From: an uncultured Oscillospiraceae bacterium
GTDB taxonomy: Bacteria > Bacillota > Clostridia > Oscillospirales > Oscillospiraceae
Length of the DNA stretch: 7,402 bases
NCBI GenBank assembly: GCA_910578575.1
Contig: CAJTQP010000082.1
Span: forward strand, 1-7,402
Reading direction: 5' to 3'
The notes beneath the pieces were generated by a model. The model had not been told where the DNA came from and did not search any database. It worked only from the letters and a program-made list of their open reading frames with translations. Made by a program: the position numbers and the translations under genes. Numbering within the stretch: position 1 is the first letter of the stretch; each line of letters begins with the position of its first letter. This document shows, piece after piece, positions 1-5,895 of this stretch.

Positions 1-34
1 CGGGCCGCCGTTCCTCCACGTGGGGGCAACGTAG
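1..34. repeat. 34-bp terminal direct repeat, left copy
   Basis: Bases 1-34 are identical to 7369-7402 and lie inside the coding sequence for the tail-fibre anchor (YVAPTWRNGGP in the minus strand). The centre holds the 8-bp palindrome CCACGTGG at 16-23, extended to 14 bp (13-26) if one G-T pair is allowed. The true repeat may be longer than can be seen, because both copies touch a window edge. Confidence 0.95.
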
Positions 35-54
35 GTGCTTCCGCTCAACGGCAT
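1..54 (-). CDS. Start of tail-fibre gene, truncated by the window edge
   Basis: ATG at 54-52 followed by codons for MPLSGSTYVAPTWRNGGP, running off the left edge. A purine-rich AAGGGGG lies 7 nt upstream of the ATG, and an in-frame TAG sits 14 codons upstream, so no much longer N-terminus is possible. The last 34 bases are identical to the right end of the window and in the same frame. This is therefore either the missing beginning of the gene ending at 6901 (circular molecule) or the start of a second, paralogous fibre gene in a larger genome. The start codon overlaps the stop of the small 31-codon frame upstream (ATGCCGTTGA), which suggests translational coupling. Confidence 0.7.
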   Translation of the reverse strand, partial: MPLSGSTYVAPTWRNGGP

Positions 55-140
55 ACCCACACCCCCTTGTGCAGTTTGACGGTTAGGGAACTAGCCGCCC
101 CCCCCCGTTGCCATTTATTGGTAATTGTGCATTTCGTCAT
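45..140 (-). CDS. Possible 31-aa protein in the leader of the tail-fibre gene
   Basis: ATG at 140-138, 4 nt after the stop of the 104-aa gene, with AGGAAGAGG about 7 nt upstream. It ends at TGA 45-47, overlapping the fibre start codon region (ATGCCGTTGA). It would encode MTKCTITNKWQRGGAASS followed by a short basic/hydrophobic tail ending VWVCR. No family is recognised. It contains a run of nine G on the coding strand (98-106). The reading frame and close spacing make translation and coupling to the fibre gene plausible, but a frame this short could also be open by chance. Confidence 0.35.
   Translation of the reverse strand: MTKCTITNKWQRGGAASSLTVKLHKGVWVCR
98..106. repeat. Nine-base C/G homopolymer
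   Basis: A run of nine C on the plus strand (nine G in the sense direction) inside the possible 31-aa frame, about 45 nt ahead of the fibre start codon. Runs of this length are prone to slippage and to sequencing error. A length change would truncate the 31-aa frame: the other two frames meet TAG or TAA within a few codons. Confidence 0.8.
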
Positions 141-144
141 AAAC

Positions 145-459
145 TTACCTCTTCCTTCTCTTCGGGTTAAATCTTTGGTTATTGATTTTCGGCTCGAAGT
201 GTTTCAGCAATTCCACGGGTATCCCCTTTTTCTCTTCCAGCAAAAAAACACTCGCTGTTCCACTCGGCGCAAAAAGGGCTCTAAGGTTTTCGGGCGCACC
301 ATGCAAAAGGAAATCGGCAACCTCTTTAGAAGCCCGCTCCACTTCCAGGTCGTCTTCTCCTAAAAAGTTTTTCGCAGCTTCCAGTAAAAGCGCTCGTTCT
401 TCCCTTATTTCTTGCGAGGTTTTCCCTGCGAATTTTTGCGTAAGGTATACGGTTTTCAA
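145..459 (-). CDS. Hypothetical protein, 104 aa, N-terminus resembling DUF4406-like proteins
   Basis: Starts at TTG (459-457) with GAGGAGG 10 nt upstream, overlapping the stop of the preceding gene, and ends at TAA 145-147. The beginning (MKTVYLTQKFAGKTSQEIRE, then ERALLLEAAKNFLGEDDLEV) looks like the first strand and helix of DUF4406 / nucleoside 2-deoxyribosyltransferase-like phage proteins, which usually start with a hydrophobic strand, a Q..GK motif, EI..ER and a helix. The expected later part (aspartate strand and an ARGC-like motif) is absent. Residues 41-90 instead read ERASKEVADFLLHGAPENLR onward, and the C-terminus is basic (NPKRRKR). It could be a truncated or diverged member, or unrelated. 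G+C is about 45% over 121-460, lower than in neighbours. Confidence 0.6.
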   Translation of the reverse strand: MKTVYLTQKFAGKTSQEIREERALLLEAAKNFLGEDDLEVERASKEVADFLLHGAPENLRALFAPSGTASVFLLEEKKGIPVELLKHFEPKINNQRFNPKRRKR

Positions 460-474
460 GCGGAATCGACCTCC

Positions 475-1233
475 TCACTTTCCGGCATCCCGCTCATTCA
501 TCCCTTCAATGATCCGCTGGAAAGGGTTGGGCTCCATCTCCGCCGCCTTGCTCATCTCGCTCAGCCGCAGCACCCTATCGCGGGTCACATAGGGGCTCCC
601 CTGGGCAAAGGCCTCTCCATACCGCCGGGCCACCATCTCCTTGTGGCCTGCGCACAACTCACCGTAGAGCTCTACCAGTTCGTCCCCCAGCTCCACCATT
701 CGGGCAAAGGCATTTTTGTCCAGCAGTTCGCCCTCTTTGTAGTCCACGCCCAGGGCTTCCCGCTCCTCCTGGTCCAACCCACTCACCACAATCAACCAGC
801 GTTTGTCCAAAAAGTAGCGGTTGCGCTCATCCATCACGCGGGACAAGTCCGGCTTGGGCACATAGAAGCTCCCGGTTTTTCCCACGATTTTTCCATACAT
901 CCCGCCTTCCCCGAAGGTCTGCACATTCTCCGGCGCTACCTCTGCCTGCCAAAGGAAGTGGACCCGCTCCGTTTCCGCCGCCACCTGGACCACAGTGGGC
1001 CGGTTCAGCGCGGAAATCTGCGCCTGCATCTCTTCCATCTGCTTCTTGAGCGCTTCATTCTGTGCCCGCAACGCCTCCATTTCCTGGCTATCCGTAGCCA
1101 CCTCAGACTCCGGTACGGTGTCCTCCTTGGGCTCCTGATCCGCCGCCGGTTCGGTCTCTGCGCCCTCCACTTCCGGCATCATGCGCTCCTCTTCCATCCC
1201 CTCCAGGGCCTGGTTCTTCTTGTTCTTAGCCAT
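475..1233 (-). CDS. Conserved-looking acidic coiled-coil phage protein, 252 aa
   Basis: No named family recognised. I chose the ATG at 1233-1231 (MAKNKKNQ...) because GGAGG sits 8 nt upstream; the ATG two codons earlier (1239) is only about 3 nt from it. Residues 1-50 are acidic and probably disordered. Residues 51-77 form a coiled coil (EMEALRAQNEALKKQMEEMQ). Residues 90-250 are a compact domain with GGMYGKIVGKTGSFYVPKPD, then RYFLDKRWLIVVSGLDQEE, and a helical end. The layout (disordered acidic start, coiled coil, folded domain) is compatible with an oligomeric virion or scaffold-like protein, but nothing seen proves this. There is no signal peptide or membrane helix. Its TGA overlaps the ribosome-binding site of the next gene, so coupling is likely. 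Confidence 0.75.
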   Translation of the reverse strand: MAKNKKNQALEGMEEERMMPEVEGAETEPAADQEPKEDTVPESEVATDSQEMEALRAQNEALKKQMEEMQAQISALNRPTVVQVAAETERVHFLWQAEVAPENVQTFGEGGMYGKIVGKTGSFYVPKPDLSRVMDERNRYFLDKRWLIVVSGLDQEEREALGVDYKEGELLDKNAFARMVELGDELVELYGELCAGHKEMVARRYGEAFAQGSPYVTRDRVLRLSEMSKAAEMEPNPFQRIIEGMNERDAGK

Positions 1234-1375
1234 TCGCATTTCCCTCCAACAGAGCGGTCAGCTCTTTATACTCGTTCTCAGACAGCTTCCCCATGGCAAA
1301 AAAGAGGTCCAACTTTTCCCCCAGCCCCTCCGTTTTGCCCAGCTCAACCAGTCGCTTCAAAGTACGATATAACAT
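1226..1375 (-). CDS. XkdX-like small tail protein, 49 aa
   Basis: Begins at ATG 1375-1373 with AAAGGAG 8 nt upstream and ends at TAA 1226-1228. The protein reads MLYRTLKRLVELGKTEGLGE, then KLDLFFAMGKLSENEYKELT and a short tail. The pattern (tyrosine plus basic residues near the N-terminus, then F..GKL.E.EY.ELT) is that of the XkdX family of very small proteins encoded next to tail-fibre genes in Bacillus PBSX-like and Clostridia phages. The molecular role is unknown. It is 49 aa, normal for the family. It overlaps the start of the 252-aa gene: that gene's GGAGG and ATG lie within the last codons of this one. Confidence 0.75.
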   Translation of the reverse strand: MLYRTLKRLVELGKTEGLGEKLDLFFAMGKLSENEYKELTALLEGNANG

Positions 1376-1392
1376 CACAACTTCTCCTTTCG
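1373..1392 (-). promoter_or_regulatory. Translation leader repeat, XkdX-like gene copy
   Basis: Reads CGAAAGGAGAAGTTGTGATG on the minus strand and includes the ribosome-binding site and start. It matches the leader of the 98-aa gene (1704-1722, CGAAAGGAGTGGTTGTGTG) except for two spacer bases and the last bases at the start codon. Confidence 0.6.
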
Positions 1393-1409
1393 TGGTCTCG
1401 ATGCAGGCA

Positions 1410-1706
1410 TCAAATGCCCATCTCCAGCATAGTAAGTCTCAACTCGTGGTCTACCGCCATCCCCATTAAGTCCTCCTCAGCGGAGGGCTCCGTTTCCGGC
1501 ATAGGTTCCGGCTCTGGAACAACACTAGGGGTCATAACGGTAACGACCTGACCCTCCACCTCAATCCCCACAAAAGGGAATGTATCGGGAATTTCCATCC
1601 CCTCCGGCACCACCGCCCACCCTTCCGGGATTTCCGGCAGAGGGGTCATTGTGGTTTGGTTCGCATGGGCCCCGTTGGTGTGGGGCACAATTTTTATAAT
1701 TGTCAC
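1410..1706 (-). CDS. Fibre-associated small protein with Pro/Glu-rich linker, 98 aa
   Basis: Starts at GTG (1706-1704) with AGGAG 7 nt upstream. The N-terminus MTIIKIVPHTNGAHANQTT, followed by IPEGWAVVPEGMEIPDTFPF, resembles a small protein often encoded just after tail-fibre genes and before the XkdX-like gene in Clostridia phages and prophages. The middle (about 59-77) is a PEPEPMPETEP linker, and the C-terminus is a short helix with Asp/Glu/Leu. It may be a fibre-associated or fibre-assembly protein, but no function is established that I can name. Here it is not directly behind a fibre gene; it follows the 66-aa protein downstream of the portal. Its leader is nearly identical to that of the next gene. 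The TGA stop lies 34 nt before the next start. Confidence 0.75.
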   Translation of the reverse strand: MTIIKIVPHTNGAHANQTTMTPLPEIPEGWAVVPEGMEIPDTFPFVGIEVEGQVVTVMTPSVVPEPEPMPETEPSAEEDLMGMAVDHELRLTMLEMGI

Positions 1707-1722
1707 ACAACCACTCCTTTCG
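1704..1722 (-). promoter_or_regulatory. Translation leader repeat, 98-aa gene copy
   Basis: Reads CGAAAGGAGTGGTTGTGTG on the minus strand, ending in the GTG start codon. The shared CGAAAGGAG-NN-GTTGTG block with 1373-1392 fixes the start choice of both genes and gives them similar initiation signals. Confidence 0.6.
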
Positions 1723-1738
1723 CTGCTCTATCTTTATC

Positions 1739-1939
1739 TTACTTAGGGGCGCAAATGGACGTTTTCTCCCGGCTGTCCGTCTCCGCACCCCAAACCTTCC
1801 GTAACACCTTGGGTTTCTCCCCGACGATGCGAAACCCGCCGCCCTTGGTGGGATGGATGCGTACCTCCTGCCCCTGCCGCAGCGCAGCGTTGATACACCC
1901 CAGGTCATCCACGGTAAGCAAGCACTGGTTTCCTGCCAT
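1739..1939 (-). CDS. Small conserved-looking phage protein after portal, 66 aa
   Basis: ATG at 1939-1937, 4 nt after the portal stop, with AAGGGAG overlapping the end of portal as its ribosome-binding site. The sequence begins MAGNQCLLTVDDLGCINAAL, then QEVRIHPTKGGGFRIVGEKP. The pattern of a helix (DDLGCINAALRQG) followed by short beta strands (EVRIHPTK, GFRIVGEKPKVL) resembles tiny helix-plus-hairpin proteins commonly encoded near portal genes in Firmicutes phages, whose function is not known. The last 15 residues are polar and probably unstructured. No catalytic motif is visible. It sits tightly in the operon, so it is very likely translated. Confidence 0.72.
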   Translation of the reverse strand: MAGNQCLLTVDDLGCINAALRQGQEVRIHPTKGGGFRIVGEKPKVLRKVWGAETDSREKTSICAPK

Positions 1940-1943
1940 ATTC

Positions 1944-3707
1944 TCACTCTCCCTTGCTGTCTAAGTCCTGCTCCTGTCCGTCCGAGGTTGCCTTTCCCCC
2001 TGCGTCTGGCCGGCCACCTGGGTTCAAGTCGTGCTTCACCTCCGGTGGCAAACCACTATCCGGGTTCTTCGCGCTATAGCTGGTCACCAGGGGGAGCCGG
2101 AGGTCCATCACGCCACACGCCTTCACTGCGCGGGAAACGGCAATATCGTCCAGGATGCTTCGGTCATGCAGCGCGTTATACAAGATGGTCTCCGGCAGCA
2201 GGCCCAAGGTCATGCCCTTCCGGGCGTTTTCCTCCAACTCTGCATCCCCCGCCAGGTCCCCGAACATCACAAACGACCAGTCATACTTGAGCCCCAGATC
2301 TTCCAGCACCACCCCCATCATGCGCATGAAATCTCGGTAAATCCCCTGTGCAAAACGACTCTCGATTTTCAGGGATATCTGCGCCAGGCCCGCCTTGGGG
2401 TCCTCCTTGGTGGGGATGATCCCCGCCAACCCGGCCTTTGCCATGGTATAGGCGTAGCCATTGGAGCTGATCTCCATGGCACTGGGAGCCTCGCTCAGGG
2501 TGTGCATGGTCATATTCTCAAAGGGGGCAGCGTAGAGCCCGATGCCGCTGGTGTTGCTGTCCTCCAGCATCTGATACCAAAAGGCTTCAAACATCTTCCG
2601 CCCGGCGTTGGACAGCTTATACGGGTCCGCCGCCTCTGCATTGGTATCGTCCCGATAAGGGATTTCCCCGGTAAGCAGGGAAATCAGGGGGTTTTGCACC
2701 AGTTCCAGTTGAATTTGTTCATACTGCGCCAGTTGGATCAGGCTGAGAAACAGCCCGGTAAACGGCGGCGTCACCGTCCTGCTGGTGTCGTCGATTTCAA
2801 AGGGGAACACCTTGTCCACTGGCAGCGTCACCCAATAAAACCACCGTCCGTTCTGGGAATAGACCTCCGCGTCCCCCGCCAGTTCCCCTTTTTCCCGCAG
2901 GGCATTGTATCGCCCAAAGTCCACATGGACCCCGGAGGCATACACCACCGTCTTTCCCGCCCCCTTAGGTGGCCGGGAAACGATTTGGGAGAACTGGTCC
3001 AGATAGGGCAGGAACAAGTCACCAAATTGCAGCGGGTTTGTTCCTGGCTGTAGAAAGTAAAAAAGATTGAAGGACACAGTGTATTTGGACTTATTGTTAA
3101 AGCCCACGATCTTCACCCAGTCCGAAGGGAGCTTTTGCAAAAAGGCATGGTTGATTTTGTTATGTGGCTTGTCCACCGAAACGCGGGGGACATAGAATAC
3201 CTTCCCTTCCTGCATCGCCTCCCCCGCCAACTGGTGCGCCCAGGCGGCGGGGTCCAGGGCGGTGCGCAGCTTTTCCAAAAGCCGCCACTCCCGCCAGAAA
3301 TCCTCCCGCTTCACGTCCTCCTCCTGGGAAAACCGGGGCGCGATATAGCTGTGATAGGTTAAAAGGTCTTGATACACCTTGCGGGTGTGGAACAGCGGAT
3401 AGGCGGTGTATTCCAAGCCCCGCTCCACCTGCCGCAGCGGCTTTTCGTTTTCCTCCGGCGTGCGCAGCATCTCCCCCACCTGGTCCTTGGTAAAGTCCGC
3501 AGGCAGGGAGGAAATCGCCTTGACCCGCCGGTTTTGTATGTAGGGGTTGTTCAAGAAAGCACCCCGACCCGTTACCCTAGTAAAGGCAGAGATAAGGTTG
3601 TCCGCGGGCAGCCCCCCATACTCCTGGGAGAGCCTGCGGAACCGTTCAAAAATCTTGGGATAGCTCTCATACTGGGCGTCCAACAATTCCTGGGTCAATC
3701 CTCGCAT
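1944..3707 (-). CDS. Portal-like protein, 587 aa
   Basis: Likely the portal, the dodecameric ring at one capsid vertex through which TerL drives DNA and to which the tail attaches. Supporting features: it is the first large gene after terL, 587 aa is in range for portals, and it lacks signal or membrane segments. Residues 300-355 (FPFEIDDTSRTVTPPFTGLF, then long helix LIQLAQYEQIQLELVQNPLI and GEIPYRDD) resemble the wing/stem region of conserved Clostridia phage portal-like proteins. The last 40 residues are Pro/Gly/Asp-rich and look disordered. The start is ATG at 3707-3705 with AGGAGG 7 nt upstream. It overlaps the preceding gene by 13 nt, and its TGA stop is 4 nt before the next ATG. KGAGKT at 248-253 mimics a P-loop but has no other ATPase motifs around it. 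A structure-based search would settle the family. Confidence 0.7.
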   Translation of the reverse strand: MRGLTQELLDAQYESYPKIFERFRRLSQEYGGLPADNLISAFTRVTGRGAFLNNPYIQNRRVKAISSLPADFTKDQVGEMLRTPEENEKPLRQVERGLEYTAYPLFHTRKVYQDLLTYHSYIAPRFSQEEDVKREDFWREWRLLEKLRTALDPAAWAHQLAGEAMQEGKVFYVPRVSVDKPHNKINHAFLQKLPSDWVKIVGFNNKSKYTVSFNLFYFLQPGTNPLQFGDLFLPYLDQFSQIVSRPPKGAGKTVVYASGVHVDFGRYNALREKGELAGDAEVYSQNGRWFYWVTLPVDKVFPFEIDDTSRTVTPPFTGLFLSLIQLAQYEQIQLELVQNPLISLLTGEIPYRDDTNAEAADPYKLSNAGRKMFEAFWYQMLEDSNTSGIGLYAAPFENMTMHTLSEAPSAMEISSNGYAYTMAKAGLAGIIPTKEDPKAGLAQISLKIESRFAQGIYRDFMRMMGVVLEDLGLKYDWSFVMFGDLAGDAELEENARKGMTLGLLPETILYNALHDRSILDDIAVSRAVKACGVMDLRLPLVTSYSAKNPDSGLPPEVKHDLNPGGRPDAGGKATSDGQEQDLDSKGE

Positions 3708-4048
3708 CCAGCCCCCTCCTTTCTTCGTCCCTTTGCGGCCTCTACCTGCAACTCAGTTTCCAGTTTCGCCACCAGCTCTTCCAGACGTAACGCACGTTCC
3801 TCCTGCCGTTGCTCCAGTGCATGGGAAATCAAAATCCTTGCGCAGTCCATGAGCCATGCCTTGTCCATCTCCGTCAGCCTGCAAAGCTGCTCTCTGTCGA
3901 TCTCAACGGCCTGCTCCGGCCCCTCCTCCTGGTCATACACCAGGATATAGCCAGGGGTCAGCCGGTGGAACCGCCGCTTTGCCGCTTCCTCCATCTGCGC
4001 CTGCCCCACCGTCATGGCATAGAGCCTATAGGGCTTTTTCTCGTTCAA
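3695..4048 (-). CDS. Hypothetical protein between terminase and portal, 117 aa
   Basis: I do not recognise a named family. Start is TTG at 4048-4046, overlapping the TerL stop as TTGA, with GGGGAGG about 9 nt upstream. An ATG at residue 12 (4015) is the alternative start but has only a weak ribosome-binding site. The protein has a basic, probably globular first half (YRLYAMTVGQAQMEEAAKRR, then LTPGYILVYD). A charged helix with coiled-coil character covers about residues 68-105 (LISHALEQRQEERALRLEEL), and the tail is Lys/Arg-rich. The gene overlaps the portal start by 13 nt, and its last codons contain the portal ribosome-binding site, so translation is probably coupled. Its place between terL and portal suggests an accessory role in packaging or portal assembly, which is inference only. 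Confidence 0.75.
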   Translation of the reverse strand: MNEKKPYRLYAMTVGQAQMEEAAKRRFHRLTPGYILVYDQEEGPEQAVEIDREQLCRLTEMDKAWLMDCARILISHALEQRQEERALRLEELVAKLETELQVEAAKGRRKEGAGCED

Positions 4049-5889
4049 AACATCCTGCCTCCCCTCCTGCTTCCCACCGTTCGTCCCCTGGACCCGGCCC
4101 CCGGCCTGATGTCCGTGCTCTCTTTCTCATATTTGGCCAAGAGCTCTGACCAGTCGCTCTTTTTCTTGGTAGTCATGAGATACCTCTTCTCCAATTTCTG
4201 GGCAAAGCGCAGGGCATATTTCAGCGCCGACCAACTGTCCCGCTGAATGCTCTTAGAAATCCGTTTCTCGCTCATTCCCGCCCCCGACGGTACCAGCTTC
4301 AGGTTTTGGATTTGCCCCACCAACTCCCGCGCCTTTTGATAGGGCCGGACGATGTACCAATCCTGCTCATCGCTCTTGATGTTGTGGCGGGCCTTATAGG
4401 CTTCCAGGCCCTCCCGCTGGTTTCCCGTCAAAAGTTCCACATTGTGGTTTTCAAATTGGGTCTGGGCGTACTTTATCATCTCGAAGTCCGGGTCTGTGAC
4501 CCCCGTTCCTCCGGCTTTGATGGGGTAGATCACCGGCAGTGCGCCCGGCAGCTCCGCGCTGCTGTAGGCCGCGTGGTTGTAGATACAAAGAGGCGGCAGC
4601 CCGTCCCCCACATCCATCATCAAGCACTCCACCACACCCTTGCCATACTGCCAATCGTCAATGGAAATATAAGTCTGGCTCCCCTCATAGCAAAAGCGAT
4701 GCCACACATCCTTGAGCTTTCTCGCCTGGACCATCTGATTGTCCGGCGGCGGCCAGTCATCCAAATAGACCTCTTGCTTTAAGTAGAACGTCCGCTTCAA
4801 AAAGTCCTCCTGCTGTGTCAGTTTCAAAACGGACACAGCGCATTTGGCGTTCTTGGCGCTGTTCTCATAGGAAACGTCATAGCCCAGGATGTAGATCACG
4901 TCCTCCGGTTTCAGTGGGCAGTTTTTGTCCTTGCAGCAGTGCTGCCGCTCCATCACCATCAGCCGCTGGCTGTCCATCAACGTCTCATCGGTGAGCATAG
5001 GGAACTCATCCGCCCCAGTATAACGGCTCTCCATCTCCCGCATCCATTCCTCCGCCGTGAGCTCCTCCTTCAGGTCTGCCGCCCACTGATAGGGCCGCAT
5101 GAGTTGGAGCACCACCGTCTCCCAGGAGATATCCATCGCAAAGGCACTCTCTCCCAGCGTCATTGCTTTCATGGTTTTGCAGCGGGTCTGAAATGCGTGA
5201 TTCTGCTTGCGCCCTGCCGAAGTAATGGCGTGCTTTTTATACCCCACAAAGTTCTCATCCGGTACGCCGCCTACGTTATGCCACAGCCGCACCGCCGGAA
5301 GCACCACCCGCTTATATTCCGTGTAATCAAAGGGCGGGTTTTCCTCCTGGGCATATTCCTCCGCCGTTACATCCGTGATGTTATCCCCCCGCATGGCGGC
5401 GATGTAAAAGGCCCCGCCTGTGTCTGTCTCGATTTTGAAATCCTCTTTCGACTGAGCCGTCACCCTCCACCAGGAGGCCAGAAGTGGATAATCGTGGGCG
5501 ATCTGATGGTAGGTCTTATCCGCAATGGCCGCCATCTGCTTATAGGACGGCCCATAATAGCTGGACTGACACCCCGGCCAAACCAGCCCATCCACCATCT
5601 TACTGAGAAACTTGGTGTAGGTCTTGGTCATGCCCCGGCAGCCTGTAAAGCTCACCCGCTGCTTCCGGGCATAGGCCCGCAGCATCACCCGCTGCATCAA
5701 CTCTAAGCCCTCAAAATCCGCTTCCGGCCCCCGCACCAGGTCCAGCAGCTTATCCGGGAACCAGCGGAACGTCCACAGCAGGAACGCATCCGCCGCCCGC
5801 TCATAGCCGGTATAGTCCCGTTCCTGGGTGGGCTTTTTGCTCACCCAGCCCAGTCCATTGATCCACGCTTTCCCCTGTCTCCGGGCCAT
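4045..5889 (-). CDS. terL: Terminase large subunit (packaging ATPase and nuclease)
   Basis: 614-aa motor protein that would pump DNA into the prohead through the portal and cut the concatemer. ATPase part: a P-loop-like segment at residues 83-90 (GCRGMTKT, Lys89), a Walker-B-like acidic patch around 168-182 (ITDVTAEEYAQEE, Glu177/178 the likely catalytic acids), and a possible coupling motif TSAG at about 223-226. Nuclease part with RNase-H-like acidic residues: Asp338 in LGYDVS, Asp411/412 in ISIDDWQYGKG, and Asp551 in RDSWSALKYAL. Spacing and order fit the TerL family, and the length is near the upper end of the usual range. A cysteine pair region (HCCKDKNC, about 317-324) precedes the nuclease domain. 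The C-terminus is Gly/Arg-rich. GGAGG lies 9 nt before the ATG. The stop overlaps the TTG of the next gene. The P-loop carries Met-Thr before Lys where Gly is more usual. Confidence 0.9.
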   Translation of the reverse strand: MARRQGKAWINGLGWVSKKPTQERDYTGYERAADAFLLWTFRWFPDKLLDLVRGPEADFEGLELMQRVMLRAYARKQRVSFTGCRGMTKTYTKFLSKMVDGLVWPGCQSSYYGPSYKQMAAIADKTYHQIAHDYPLLASWWRVTAQSKEDFKIETDTGGAFYIAAMRGDNITDVTAEEYAQEENPPFDYTEYKRVVLPAVRLWHNVGGVPDENFVGYKKHAITSAGRKQNHAFQTRCKTMKAMTLGESAFAMDISWETVVLQLMRPYQWAADLKEELTAEEWMREMESRYTGADEFPMLTDETLMDSQRLMVMERQHCCKDKNCPLKPEDVIYILGYDVSYENSAKNAKCAVSVLKLTQQEDFLKRTFYLKQEVYLDDWPPPDNQMVQARKLKDVWHRFCYEGSQTYISIDDWQYGKGVVECLMMDVGDGLPPLCIYNHAAYSSAELPGALPVIYPIKAGGTGVTDPDFEMIKYAQTQFENHNVELLTGNQREGLEAYKARHNIKSDEQDWYIVRPYQKARELVGQIQNLKLVPSGAGMSEKRISKSIQRDSWSALKYALRFAQKLEKRYLMTTKKKSDWSELLAKYEKESTDIRPGAGSRGRTVGSRRGGRMF

Positions 5890-5895
5890 CGCTTC

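Noticed and set aside
1231..1239. Start of the 252-aa gene at the upstream ATG (1239)
   Set aside because: That ATG lies only about 3 nt from the GGAGG, while the ATG at 1233 has an 8-nt spacing.
412..1551. Long plus-strand open frame of 379 codons
   Set aside because: It runs antisense to four well-spaced minus-strand genes with ribosome-binding sites, and its product is rich in His, Leu, Arg and Pro, as expected from reversed GC-rich codons.
1561..1947. Minus-strand frame of 128 codons overlapping the 66-aa and 98-aa genes
   Set aside because: It overlaps two genes that have correct ribosome-binding sites and recognisable family sequence; its Arg/Gly/Cys-rich product looks like an off-frame reading.
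2950..2967. KGAGKT P-loop-like string in the portal-like protein
   Set aside because: No Walker B or other ATPase motifs follow at the expected distance, and the surrounding sequence fits a portal; chance match.
2031..3053. Plus-strand open frame of 340 codons
   Set aside because: Antisense to the portal-like gene, with low-complexity His/Arg/Pro composition and no plausible ribosome-binding site or family match.
4939..5706. Plus-strand open frame of 255 codons
   Set aside because: Antisense to the terminase ATPase region, which carries recognisable motifs; the composition is that of a shadow frame.
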